DNA from: Butyrivibrio sp. LB2008
GTDB taxonomy: Bacteria > Bacillota > Clostridia > Lachnospirales > Lachnospiraceae
Length of the DNA: 64,000 nt
Assembly (NCBI RefSeq): GCF_000621565.1
Contig: NZ_JHXZ01000012.1
Location: 1-64,000 of the forward strand
Reading direction: 5' to 3'
Shown: in pieces, positions 1 through 7,782 of the stretch
Numbering within the stretch: position 1 is the stretch's first letter
How the letters are laid out: each line of letters begins with the position of its first letter
Notes under the pieces: generated by a model
Seen by the model: only the letters and a program-made list of their open reading frames with translations
What the model was told of the DNA's origin: nothing
Database searches by the model: none
Made by a program: the position numbers and the translations under genes

Positions 1-822
1 CCTTAGCTTTGTTGGGAGATAATCAAACGGATGTGAATGTGCAATCAATTTGTAGTGATTCTTGTCCTTCAAAAATAATTCCTTCATTTCCTTTGTTTGT
101 TTACGCGTAAGTTTTAAATCAATATTTACATCAAATTCTTCTTCATCAGGTAGGTCTAATCCATTCTTAATTCCTCGTGTACCATCCTTAATCCTTATGA
201 GAAAATACCAACCTTTTTCTTGGATATGTGCCATACTGTGATAAGATTCGTATCCTCTATCAGCAATTACTAATGCTTTGGGAATAGGCGATCTATCTAC
301 CATCTCTTGCAATGCAGAGTGCTCATTTGCATCATGCTTTCCTTGAAGTACTACATCAGTATATAAATGATTTTCTAGATTATAGAGTGCATTTAAATGC
401 AACAAATTGTAGGGCTTTTGTCCATTAACACTGGGATAATAAGATTTTTTATCTTCAGAATTAGTTGGAATTTGAATATCAGAACCATCAACTGCAAGAA
501 TAGTTAAATCAGAATGCGAATGATTTTGTAGTTTATTTGTAAACCCTTTAAAGATGTCTCTAAAAAATTCGGGCTTAATCTTTTGTCTTTGCTGAACAAA
601 AGCCGAGGCAGATGGCAATGAACTGACATCATGGAAGATATCAATCATCTCATTGGTTATACTCTTGCTTTCCATCTCGATGATAGCTCTGACTATTTTT
701 TCGAATGGAAGCTTACGATTCCTAGTGAAATCTACTTTGGGATTAACAACATAATCCAACATGTTTTGAGTAGTGGTAGTGATTTCAGATAATAAAAGCT
801 TTTTAATGTGTTTTGGTTTCAT
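1..822 (-). CDS. IS4-family transposase, N-terminal 274 residues (partial)
   Basis: The frame is open without stops from the ATG at 822 to the window edge, so the C-terminal third, including the YREK signature, lies outside. Ribosome site AAGGAGG precedes the start. Visible motifs are VDGSDIQI (first catalytic Asp region) and IADRGYES (second Asp region). The protein is clearly homologous to copy 2 at 2592-3905 but diverged at many positions, so the two elements are not recent duplicates of each other. Where copy 2 has TAA (3102-3104), this copy has CAA (Gln), which identifies the mutation in copy 2. It is probably active if the remainder is intact, which cannot be judged here. Confidence 0.9.
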   Translation of the reverse strand, partial: MKPKHIKKLLLSEITTTTQNMLDYVVNPKVDFTRNRKLPFEKIVRAIIEMESKSITNEMIDIFHDVSSLPSASAFVQQRQKIKPEFFRDIFKGFTNKLQNHSHSDLTILAVDGSDIQIPTNSEDKKSYYPSVNGQKPYNLLHLNALYNLENHLYTDVVLQGKHDANEHSALQEMVDRSPIPKALVIADRGYESYHSMAHIQEKGWYFLIRIKDGTRGIKNGLDLPDEEEFDVNIDLKLTRKQTKEMKELFLKDKNHYKLIAHSHPFDYLPTKLR

Positions 823-861
823 ATGTGACCTCCTTGCAATCAAGTTTTCCTTAATTACAAG

Positions 862-904
862 GGCCGCTTTCGCTACCTTTAAAACATCAGTAGCGAAAGC
901 GGCC
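862..904 (-). promoter_or_regulatory. 15-bp stem in the leader of transposase copy 1
   Basis: Perfect arms 862-876 and 890-904 with a 13-nt loop sit about 40 nt upstream of the transposase start. The same stem occurs at the same place in copy 2, although loops and flanks differ. Leader hairpins that limit translation of transcripts entering from outside are known in the IS4/IS231 group; that role here is inference. Confidence 0.7.
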
Positions 905-942
905 ACACATTTACGATAATCTGTCAATACCTTTTAAGAAAA

Positions 943-980
943 AAAGACCCCTATGTCATTTCTGACATAGAGATCTTTTG
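943..980 (-). terminator. Terminator-like hairpin at the outer end of IS copy 1
   Basis: Arms CTATGTCA (951-958) and TGACATAG (963-970) are followed, reading toward the transposase, by a run of T residues. It would stop transcription entering the element from the flanking DNA. The homologous structure in copy 2 ends in eight T residues. Confidence 0.65.
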
Positions 981-1063
981 GGCTGTCATCTTAACTTAAT
1001 GACATTGATTTTCTATCGGCTAGCCTTTTTCATTCTTGTTTCCACTCAACTGATATAAAAAAT

Positions 1064-1100
1064 CATACTAAAAACCGACTAAAAAGAAGTTTTTAGTATG
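1064..1100 (-). terminator. Hairpin downstream of the hydrolase gene
   Basis: Arms CATACTAAAAAC (1064-1075) and GTTTTTAGTATG (1089-1100) form a 12-bp stem about 70 bases past the hydrolase stop codon. A second small stem (GCTTTAGC/GCTAAGC) lies at 1107-1125. The position suits transcription termination, but no clean T tract follows. Confidence 0.45.
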
Positions 1101-1170
1101 TACACAGGCTTTAGCTTGTGCTAAGCAAAATTTACTTTTGACACTCACATCATTATATAGGGTGATTATA

Positions 1171-2139
1171 TCAATTAATTTCCTTAATAAAATTAACCAG
1201 GATATCTGAGCATTTCTCAGGTTTATCCAGATATATTTCATGCCATCCAGGGCACTCTACCATCTGACAATTTCCTAGCTTTTCCATATATGTTGCTTTT
1301 ATATCAGGATTTTCACTTTCTACTCCATATGTTGTGGCCGCAACATATACTTTAGGTATTTCATTCGTTTTTAAGGTGTCCCAAGTCTTTCTAATGTTGT
1401 CTCCAAATAGCTTTTCTTCTGAGTTACAGGCATTTGAACCCATAGTCTTAGATAATACTCTCCAGGCTATATCTCTATGCTTTTCATCCAAGATAGCAAA
1501 AGTACTGTCGTCATCATCCTCATTACAGATAGGCTTAATCAGAGCGTTGATTAGACCAAATTTACCAGCTGTATGCATCCAACCAGGGAAGAAGTCCCAA
1601 GCACTGTACTGGTCCTCTTCAATCGGATAAACTGGTACGCCATCAAAAATTGCGACACCTTCTATTTCATCAGGATATTTGCTTTCCCAATAAGTAGAAT
1701 ATATACCGCCTAAGGAATGGCCTATAAGAACATATGGAGGCTTCACGCCGGCATTTTTAAGAGCCTTGCGATAGTCCTCAACAACATATTCAACTGTCAT
1801 ATCGTTTTTAGTGTCGTCACTCAAGCCATATCCAGCCCTGTCGATGAAATACAATTCATTATTCTTTTCAATTTCTTTTGTCATTTCTCGCCAGGCTATG
1901 ACAGCTTCACCATCAATAAATCCCGATAAGCAAACTATTCTATGATTACCATTTTCTTTTCCACACTGATACACATTAAGCGAATAATCACCCACTGAAA
2001 CTCGATTTTCATAGCCTTCTGTTCTAAGCTGCTTAAGAGCTCCATGCATATTCAAATGCTGATAAACAGCAAATATAGTAATAAACAGGACAATCCCTGC
2101 CAAAATAACACCTGTGACACGGCCTATTATCTTCTTCAT
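1171..2139 (-). CDS. Membrane-anchored alpha/beta hydrolase
   Basis: This 322-residue protein has one N-terminal membrane segment (about residues 6-26), so the hydrolase domain probably faces outside. The fold is shown by DRAGYGLSD after strand 4 and the nucleophile elbow GHSLGG (about residue 140), giving the catalytic Ser. The His is probably in GWHEIYLDKPE near the C terminus. The substrate cannot be told; esterases, lipases and peptidase-like hydrolases share these motifs. The start follows a GGAGA-type site. It is the only gene between two oppositely oriented IS copies, which suggests it may have been carried as a composite-transposon cargo. Confidence 0.8.
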   Translation of the reverse strand: MKKIIGRVTGVILAGIVLFITIFAVYQHLNMHGALKQLRTEGYENRVSVGDYSLNVYQCGKENGNHRIVCLSGFIDGEAVIAWREMTKEIEKNNELYFIDRAGYGLSDDTKNDMTVEYVVEDYRKALKNAGVKPPYVLIGHSLGGIYSTYWESKYPDEIEGVAIFDGVPVYPIEEDQYSAWDFFPGWMHTAGKFGLINALIKPICNEDDDDSTFAILDEKHRDIAWRVLSKTMGSNACNSEEKLFGDNIRKTWDTLKTNEIPKVYVAATTYGVESENPDIKATYMEKLGNCQMVECPGWHEIYLDKPEKCSDILVNFIKEIN

Positions 2140-2410
2140 CTTTCTCCTATTAATAAAACATATTCCGATTTCTATACTCGACTGCCATAGTATGTCTGAC
2201 GTAGTATGTTATATCATAGGATTTCTTCCCTGTCAAGGATTCAACAAGATAGAGTTTCGCTATGCGAAACTCCCGCAGTGCGAGCCTGCAATTGCTGAAA
2301 GCAATTAAGTACATATGCAGGCGAGACACATCTTACAAGCGCAGCTTGTTTTTTATGTAATAGGAGATTCCAGAGGAATTTCCTATTACATAAAAAAGGC
2401 TAGCCACGGC
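2140..2410. other. Gene-free stretch with three stem-loops, hydrolase upstream region
   Basis: No gene is visible. Perfect inverted repeats lie at 2252-2260/2264-2272 (9 bp, loop TAT), 2290-2306 (AATTGC arms) and 2351-2365/2381-2395 (15-bp arms with a further inner stem). The last ends beside an octamer palindrome GGCTAGCC, five bases before IS copy 2. The same octamer lies nine bases outside IS copy 1. Confidence 0.6.
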
Positions 2411-2442
2411 TCAATGTCATTAATTTAAAATAACAAACATAG

Positions 2443-2552
2443 ATTCCTATATCAGAAATGGTATAGGGGTCTTTTTTTTAACACTTGACACGAGCGACAA
2501 AATGTGCGGCCGCTTTCGCTACTGATCGAATAGAGAGGTAGCGAAAGCGGCC
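2443..2552 (+). promoter_or_regulatory. Leader of IS copy 2: terminator, promoter element and 15-bp stem
   Basis: CCTATA/TATAGG (2446-2467) followed by eight T residues forms a terminator facing the transposase. A TTGACA hexamer lies at 2485-2490 with no good -10 at 17 bp. A perfect 15-bp stem (2508-2522 and 2538-2552) precedes the GGAGG ribosome site and the ATG at 2592. The layout matches copy 1, so it is a conserved part of the element. Confidence 0.65.
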
Positions 2553-2591
2553 CTTGTAATTAGCAAGAGTTAATTGCAAGGAGGTGCTTAT

Positions 2592-3905
2592 ATGAAACCA
2601 AAACACATTAAAAAGCTATTAATGTCGGAAATTGAAACTGTTGCAAATGCTTCTGATAAGTATTGTTCAAATCCAGGGCGTGATTTTTCACGAGAACGAA
2701 AACTCTCTTTTAAAAAAGTCGTGGAAAGTATTATCGGAATGGGTAGCAAGGGACTTACAAATGAGTTGATTGACATCTTTAATAATGACCCTGAAATGCC
2801 CTCCGCCTCTGCTTTTGTCCAACAACGGAGCAAAATCAAGCCTGAAGCCTTCAGGGATATATTGGCAGGGTTCACAGAAAAGATAACCGAGCAATCTTGC
2901 CAATTAAGATTATTGGCAGTAGATGGTTCTGATATTCAAATCGCAACTAATCCAGATGATGAAGATACCTATTTTCCAGGGGCAAATGGTCAGAAGCCTT
3001 ACAACCTAATTCATTTAAACGCCCTTTATGATCTTGAACAACATATTTATGTTGATTCAAGAATACAAGGGCGTATGAGTGGGAATGAACATATGGCATT
3101 GTAAGAAATGGTTGATAAATCAGACATACAGAAGGCCTTAGTCATCGCAGACAGGGGATATGAATCTTATAACAACATGGCTCATATACAGGAAAAAGGA
3201 TGGTTCTTTTTGATACGTGTAAAAGATGGAAAAGCTGGCATAAAGGACGGATTGCTACTCCCTGAAGAGAATGAATTTGATGTTGATATTTGCTTGAAGC
3301 TTGTACGAAAACAAACCAATGAAATAAAGGAACTTATGAAAGATAAAAATAAATATCGATTTATCCCCCATAACGCAAGTTTCGATTATTTACCGGAGAA
3401 AACAAGAAAAGCAGATCCTGTTATATTTTATGAATTAAAGTTCAGGGTGGTCCGTTTTGAAATAGGAACTGAGAGTTACGAAACAGTACTCACGAACCTT
3501 GACAAAGACGCGTATCCAGCGACAGAGTTAAAGCGACTATACGCTGCCCGTTGGGGAATTGAAACATCTTTCCGAGATTTAAAGTATACATTAGGGATGC
3601 TTGATTTTCATTCAAAAAAGGTGATGTGCATCCATCAAGAAATCTATGCACATCTGATTATGTATAACTTTTCTGAAATGATTACCTCGCATGTAGTCAT
3701 TGCTAAAAAACAAAGAAAGCATACATATAAAGCAAACTTCTCAGTTGCCGTCCATATGTGCAGACTCTTCTTCTATGAAAGAGCATCACCACCCAATCTG
3801 GAAACCATAATTGCAAGAAATCTTATACCGATACGGCCAGAACGACATCGCACTCGAAATCTGACTACAAAGATTTTTCATGGTTTCTTGTATAGAGTAG
3901 CATAA
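2592..3905 (+). pseudogene. IS4-family transposase interrupted by one in-frame TAA
   Basis: The gene reads 437 codons in one frame from the ATG at 2592 (GGAGG upstream), but codon TAA at 3102-3104 splits it into 170 and 266 codons. Copy 1 has CAA here, so a single C-to-T change is the simplest explanation. Motifs flank the break: VDGSDIQI before it, IADRGYES after it, then the IS4 signature Y-2-R-3-E-6-K in YAARWGIETSFRDLK. No other lesion is seen. The protein is probably inactive unless the stop is read through. An internal ATG at 3108 could restart translation but would lack the first catalytic Asp. Confidence 0.9.
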
Positions 3906-4109
3906 TTATACTTAATTGAATACTTTTTGCGGCAGACTTTCGTCTGTCTTGTTGTGATGCTCAGAAATAAAAAAAGAACGATTGAAGATATAAATACCTC
4001 AATCGCTCTTGTTGATTCTTTGGTTAATCCCTTAATTGGTCAATGTTAACTTAATGACATTGATTATTGAATGTACTGCTTTTTTTAAAACATAGATAGA
4101 GCTGTGAGG

Positions 4110-4880
4110 TTAATCAAGCAGATCTGTCATGCTCCTTATACTGAGTGCAACCGTTGATGTGTTATGCAGAAGTGACGTTGTGGTTGGGCTGAATATTCCA
4201 AACATTCCCATAAGGATGAGGAATGAGTTAAAGCCCAGTATTGCGCGATAGTTAAAGTCAATTCTATCCATCAATTTAGTGCTTAGTTCTTTTAAGGTTA
4301 TGAGCACCGAAAGATCGTCGGAAGAAATGGTGATATCGGCAATTTCTCTTGCTATTGAAGCGCCGGTGCTTACGGCTATTCCGGCATCAGCTTCGGAGAG
4401 AGCGGGAGAGTCGTTTATTCCGTCTCCGACCATTATGACTTTTCGGCCTGCTTCGTGTTCTGCTTTAATAAATGCGGCTTTGTCTTCAGGCAGAACTTCT
4501 GAGAAATACTTGGTCACGCCTGTTTTTGAAGCGACCGATGCGGCAGTTCTTTCGCTGTCGCCTGTCATCATTACGATATTTTCAAATCCGATGTTCTTTA
4601 GCTTCTTTATAACTGACGGAGCTTCTTCTCTGATAGGATCTTCGATAAGTATGACGGCTGACAAAACTCCACCTATTGCCATATATAGGTGCGAATACTC
4701 ATTTGGAAGATTGTCAAAGCGTTCTTTTTCTGTTTCGGGAATAGTGCATCCTTCATCTTCGAAAATGAAATGATGGCTTCCGATACATACTTTCTGATTA
4801 TCGATGGTACTTGAAATTCCATGTGCGACGATGTACACAGCCTTAGTATGTTTTTCTTCATGTGACAGGTTGCATTATCG
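4110..4880 (-). pseudogene. Heavy-metal P-type ATPase, C-terminal fragment
   Basis: Only the tail of a P1B-type metal-transporting ATPase remains. It has part of the nucleotide-binding domain (YIVAHGIS, IGSHHF), the hinge motif GDGINDSPAL and the last membrane helices ending SIRSMTDLLD. The phosphorylation motif DKTGT, the transmembrane metal site and the N-terminal domain are missing. Homology continues in frame upstream of the first available ATG (4838), up to about 4880, where the sequence switches to an unrelated lipoprotein start in another frame. It is therefore a deletion remnant and not a functional pump. Confidence 0.85.
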
Positions 4881-5002
4881 GCTACTTCTGTGGTGCTGCT
4901 ACCGGTATCTGAAGCGGATGAATCCACGCCGTCTTTTCCGCATCCTGTAAGAGATAATACAAGAATAGCAGAGAAGATGACTGACAAAACTTTGATTTTC
5001 AT
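4881..5002 (-). pseudogene. Lipoprotein N-terminus left by a deletion
   Basis: The first about 40 residues are a clear lipoprotein export signal with lipobox LTGC, followed by a Ser/Thr/Asp-rich linker. After roughly codon 41 the frame runs out of frame through the ATPase fragment and stops at 4673. The ribosome site GAGGAG and start are intact, and the shared metal operator (5038-5053) lies just upstream, so the gene was probably part of the metal regulon. The lost body of the protein cannot be identified. Confidence 0.75.
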
Positions 5003-5037
5003 ATTTATAGCTCCTCTCTTAAGTAGAAAAATAATAT

Positions 5038-5053
5038 GTTAGCGAGTGCTAAC
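5038..5053. promoter_or_regulatory. Metal-type operator, copy 1 (lipoprotein side)
   Basis: The sequence is GTTAGCGAGTGCTAAC, with 6-bp inverted arms around four bases. On the minus strand the right arm runs into TAACAT, a possible -10 box for the lipoprotein gene starting at 5002. Identical arms recur at 5161, 5348 (last base changed) and 7711. Confidence 0.7.
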
Positions 5054-5149
5054 CAGTCACCAGTGAAGTCTATCATAGATTTCGTGGCTTTGATATGAGC
5101 AAAATAGACAAAAAAATGTAAATGGTTACCAGAAACTAACGGAAAAGTG

Positions 5150-5178
5150 TTGACAAAGAAGTTAGCGAGTGCTAACAT
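5150..5178 (+). promoter_or_regulatory. Promoter with overlapping metal-type operator, copy 2
   Basis: TTGACA (5150-5155), a 17-bp spacer and TAACAT (5173-5178) form a good sigma-70-type promoter. The operator GTTAGCGAGTGCTAAC (5161-5176) fills the spacer and overlaps the -10 box, the usual geometry for repression. No open reading frame follows; the transcript would meet a terminator within about 85 nt. Confidence 0.75.
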
Positions 5179-5184
5179 AAACGC

Positions 5185-5269
5185 AGTTAGGTGAATCTAA
5201 CGTGTGACATACGTATGCTTACAGAAATCTCCTACACAAAATGCCGCATCTTGCCAATGCGGCATTTTT
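5185..5269 (+). ncRNA. Candidate metal-regulated small RNA
   Basis: The predicted transcript starts about 7 nt after the -10 box at 5173-5178. It contains a small hairpin (GTTAG 5186-5190 with CTAAC 5197-5201), then an unpaired stretch with CTCCT at 5229-5233, complementary to a Shine-Dalgarno core. It ends in an intrinsic terminator: ATGCCGCAT/ATGCGGCAT, 7-nt loop, then five T residues. Length and layout resemble iron-repressed antisense-type small RNAs (the RyhB/FsrA role), though no sequence kinship is claimed. It could also be an attenuated long leader of feoAB. Confidence 0.5.
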
Positions 5270-5309
5270 CTGCGGTTTGGTGGATAGAAATGTTTTTGCG
5301 ATTATGCTA

Positions 5310-5391
5310 TTGACAAACATTCTTAATAAGAATATTCTATGTTTGGGGTTAGCATAAGCTAATAGTGATTGTATGATGCTAACTCGAGTTA
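5310..5391 (+). promoter_or_regulatory. feoAB promoter and operators
   Basis: TTGACA (5310-5315), 17 bp, TATTCT (5333-5338). The operator GTTAGCATAAGCTAAT (5348-5363) begins about 10 bp after the -10 box, over the predicted start site. A second 12-bp perfect palindrome TAACTCGAGTTA (5380-5391) sits just before the ribosome site and may be a further binding site. Confidence 0.75.
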
Positions 5392-5403
5392 CAGGAGGGT
5401 AAT

Positions 5404-5616
5404 ATGACACTTAATGATGCGGAACTTGGTAAGGAATACATAATTGATGCTATAGACACAGGTGGAGATGAGGAGATGGAGAGCTTCCTTTTTTCACTGG
5501 GATGTTATAGCGGAGAGAAGATTACTGTTGTTGATAAGAAACGTAATCTTGTGGTCGCTATTAAGGATGCAAGATATAATATCGATCCTGAGTTAGCGGG
5601 AGCTATCAATATCTGA
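5404..5616 (+). CDS. feoA: Ferrous iron transport protein A
   Basis: This 70-residue SH3-like small cytosolic protein is typical in length for FeoA. Features are the early Gly-Lys-Glu turn, the central MESFLFSLGCYSGEKITVV strand pair and the closing Asp-Pro-Glu-Leu-Ala segment. It is known to act with FeoB, probably by touching its GTPase domain. The start follows AGGAGGG at 6-7 nt. It is followed by feoB after 58 bases in the same transcript and preceded by a metal-type operator. Confidence 0.9.
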   Translation: MTLNDAELGKEYIIDAIDTGGDEEMESFLFSLGCYSGEKITVVDKKRNLVVAIKDARYNIDPELAGAINI

Positions 5617-5674
5617 GGATGTGCAGAAATCTGCTTTCCATAAATTTTTTTAAACGATTTTAGGAGGAATTGTA

Positions 5675-7666
5675 ATGAGAATCGCAATGGCAGGTAATCC
5701 CAACAGTGGAAAAACGACCATGTACAACGCTCTGACGGGAAGGAGCGAGAAGATTGGTAACTGGGCAGGAGTTACTGTTGACAAGAAAGAGCATGCTATT
5801 AAAAAGAGTTATTATGATGGAGACAAAGAGCTGATCGCTGTCGATCTGCCCGGTGCATATTCGATGTCACCGTTTACTTCAGAGGAGAGCATCACAAGTG
5901 CTTATGTAAAGAATGAGCATCCTGACGCGATAATAAATATCGTTGATGCAACTAACTTAAGCAGAAGCCTTTTCTTTACAACACAGCTCCTGGAACTTGG
6001 GATTCCTGTTGTTGTTGCACTCAACAAGAATGATGCCAATGACAAAAAGGGCAATTCAATTGACGAGAAGGCATTGGCAGAAAAGCTCGGATGCCCTGTG
6101 ATCAAGACTGTTGCAACATCTGAGAACGGTCTCAAAGATGTGGTTAAGGTTGCGGCATCACTTGAAGGAAAAGGACAGAAGGAACCTTACAGACAGGGAG
6201 ATGTTGACGTTCATGATAAAGCGGCGGTTGAAGCAGCTGACAGAAAGCGTTTTGAATTTGTAAATAAGATTGTAAGCGAAGTTGAAAACCGTAAGGTACT
6301 TACAAAAGATAAGAACTTTGGCGATACGATCGATAATGTGATAACACATCCTGTTATCGGAATTGTTGTTTTTGCTGCTATTATGTGGCTTGTGTTCTAT
6401 ATTTCACAGACAACGGTCGGAACATGGCTTGCAGATATTCTTGCAGGTTGGATTGAAAGCTTCCAGGGAATGGTCGGAGATGCAATGGCAGATGCCAATC
6501 CGCTTCTCTATGCACTTCTTGTAGATGGTATCATCGGTGGTGTAGGAGCGGTTGTAGGATTTCTTCCTCTTGTTATGGTAATGTACTTCCTTATCGCGCT
6601 TCTTGAAGATTGTGGATACATGTCAAGAGCAACTGTTGTGCTTGATCCTATCTTTAAGAGAGTAGGTCTTTCAGGAAAGTCGGTTATTCCTATGATCATC
6701 GGAACAGGTTGCGGTATACCTGCGATCATGGCTTGCCGTACTATCAGAAATGAGAGAGAAAGACGTGCAACAGCTATGCTTGCAACATTTATGCCTTGCG
6801 GAGCCAAGCTTCCCGTTATCGCACTTTTTGCAGGCGCATTTTTCCCTGAATCAAGATGGGTAAGTTTCATCTGCTATATGGGAGGTATATTGCTTATCCT
6901 TCTCGGAGCACTTCTTATCAAGGCTATTACAGGTATGAAGTACAGAAAGAGCTTCTTTATCATCGAGCTTCCCGAGTACAAGGTTCCGAGCCTTATGTTT
7001 GCGATTAAGTCAATGCTTGAGAGAGGTAAGTCATACATTGTTAAAGCAGGAACCGTTATCCTTGTTTGCAATACTGTAGTTCAGATCATGCAGACATTTG
7101 ATTTCAGCTTCCAGCCTGTAGAAGAGGGAATGGAAGGAACATCAATCCTTGCAGGCGTTGCAGGACCTTTTGCTTATCTTCTTATTCCGATTGTAGGCGT
7201 CATGAGCTGGCAGCTTGCGGCAGCAGCTATCACAGGATTTATTGCGAAGGAAAATGTAGTAGGAACAATCGCTACCGTATATGCAATCTCAAATCTTATC
7301 GATACGGAAGAACTTGAGCTTATCGGAGAAGGTAACGCTGTTGCGGCAGTAATGGGAATCACTAAGGTTGCAGCTCTTGCATATCTTATGTTTAACCTTT
7401 ACACACCACCTTGCTTTGCAGCTCTTGGTGCTATGAATTCTGAGATGAAGTCTGCCAAGTGGCTCTGGGGAGCAATCGGACTTCAGCTTGCATCCGGATT
7501 TACTGTTGGTTTCCTTGTATACCAGATTGGAACACTTATTACAACAGGAACTGTAGGCGCTGGATTTGCGGCAGGACTTGTTGCAATCGCAGTATTTGCA
7601 TGTGTTATTGTATATCTCATAAAGAGAACTCAGAGAGAGATGGTACTTGAATATAAACTTGACTAA
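5675..7666 (+). CDS. feoB: Ferrous iron transporter B
   Basis: This 663-residue inner-membrane Fe(II) transporter has an N-terminal GTPase domain: G1 GNPNSGKTT, G2 region NWAGVTVDKK, G3 DLPGAYSM, G4 NKND. A spacer domain follows, then two gate regions and about ten membrane helices with the conserved Cys segments GTGCGIPAIMACRT and MPCGAKLPV. The length is at the short end for the family, because FeoA is separate. The start follows AGGAGG. It is cotranscribed with feoA, and the shared operator implies repression when metal is plentiful. Confidence 0.95.
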   Translation: MRIAMAGNPNSGKTTMYNALTGRSEKIGNWAGVTVDKKEHAIKKSYYDGDKELIAVDLPGAYSMSPFTSEESITSAYVKNEHPDAIINIVDATNLSRSLFFTTQLLELGIPVVVALNKNDANDKKGNSIDEKALAEKLGCPVIKTVATSENGLKDVVKVAASLEGKGQKEPYRQGDVDVHDKAAVEAADRKRFEFVNKIVSEVENRKVLTKDKNFGDTIDNVITHPVIGIVVFAAIMWLVFYISQTTVGTWLADILAGWIESFQGMVGDAMADANPLLYALLVDGIIGGVGAVVGFLPLVMVMYFLIALLEDCGYMSRATVVLDPIFKRVGLSGKSVIPMIIGTGCGIPAIMACRTIRNERERRATAMLATFMPCGAKLPVIALFAGAFFPESRWVSFICYMGGILLILLGALLIKAITGMKYRKSFFIIELPEYKVPSLMFAIKSMLERGKSYIVKAGTVILVCNTVVQIMQTFDFSFQPVEEGMEGTSILAGVAGPFAYLLIPIVGVMSWQLAAAAITGFIAKENVVGTIATVYAISNLIDTEELELIGEGNAVAAVMGITKVAALAYLMFNLYTPPCFAALGAMNSEMKSAKWLWGAIGLQLASGFTVGFLVYQIGTLITTGTVGAGFAAGLVAIAVFACVIVYLIKRTQREMVLEYKLD

Positions 7667-7672
7667 TAATTT

Positions 7673-7697
7673 GTAAGCCCGTTTAATGCGGGCTTAC
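7673..7697 (+). terminator. Hairpin after feoB
   Basis: Arms GTAAGCCCG (7673-7681) and CGGGCTTAC (7689-7697) with a 7-nt loop lie just after the feoB stop. The T tract is weak (TTAATAAC), so termination may be partial and some transcription may reach the next genes. Confidence 0.6.
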
Positions 7698-7710
7698 TTA
7701 ATAACAAAAG

Positions 7711-7726
7711 GTTAGCTTAAGCTAAC
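7711..7726 (+). promoter_or_regulatory. Metal-type operator, copy 4
   Basis: GTTAGCTTAAGCTAAC is a perfect 16-bp palindrome upstream of the mini-Fur gene. As at 5161 and 5038, its right arm leads into TAACAT, a potential -10 box (7723-7728), but the -35 is poor. It places the mini-Fur/ABC genes in the same regulon as feo. Confidence 0.75.
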
Positions 7727-7782
7727 ATACGATATATAACAGACGGAACAGTATGATGGCTTTTTGAATTGGAGACGAGATT

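Larger units (their letters stand above)
1..1008 (-). mobile_element. IS4-family insertion sequence, copy 1 (cut by window edge)
   Basis: This copy reads leftward and leaves the window at base 1. Its outer end is set by the 13-bp terminal sequence TCAATGTCATTAA (minus strand, 996-1008), which also ends copy 2 on both sides. Inside it are a terminator-like hairpin, a 15-bp stem upstream of the start codon, and the transposase. Apart from the missing left end it looks intact. Copy 2 lies about 1.4 kb away in the opposite orientation, and the segment between them holds one hydrolase gene. Confidence 0.85.
2411..4063 (+). mobile_element. IS4-family insertion sequence, copy 2 (complete ends)
   Basis: The element is 1,653 bp, bounded by perfect 13-bp inverted repeats TCAATGTCATTAA (2411-2423 and the complement at 4051-4063). 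No target duplication is apparent by eye. It contains a terminator-like hairpin, a leader stem, and one transposase gene broken by a stop codon. After the transposase, 3905-4050 carries only terminal sequence, with a possible hairpin around the AATCGTTC/GAGCGATT motifs at 3975-4010. Confidence 0.85.
5003..5403. other. Regulatory intergenic region between lipoprotein remnant and feoA
   Basis: No protein gene. In order it holds the operator for the leftward lipoprotein (5038-5053), a rightward promoter with an overlapping operator (5150-5178), a short putative RNA with its own terminator (5185-5269), and the feoA promoter with an operator (5310-5363). Each part is listed separately. Confidence 0.7.

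Noticed and set aside
3102..3108. Programmed read-through or frameshift in the transposase
   Set aside because: Programmed frameshifts are known for other IS families (IS1, IS3), but here the frame does not change and copy 1 has a sense codon. A point mutation is simpler.
5219..5410. 63-codon minus-strand frame across the feo promoter
   Set aside because: It runs through the terminator and promoter elements, lacks a ribosome site and has no motif.
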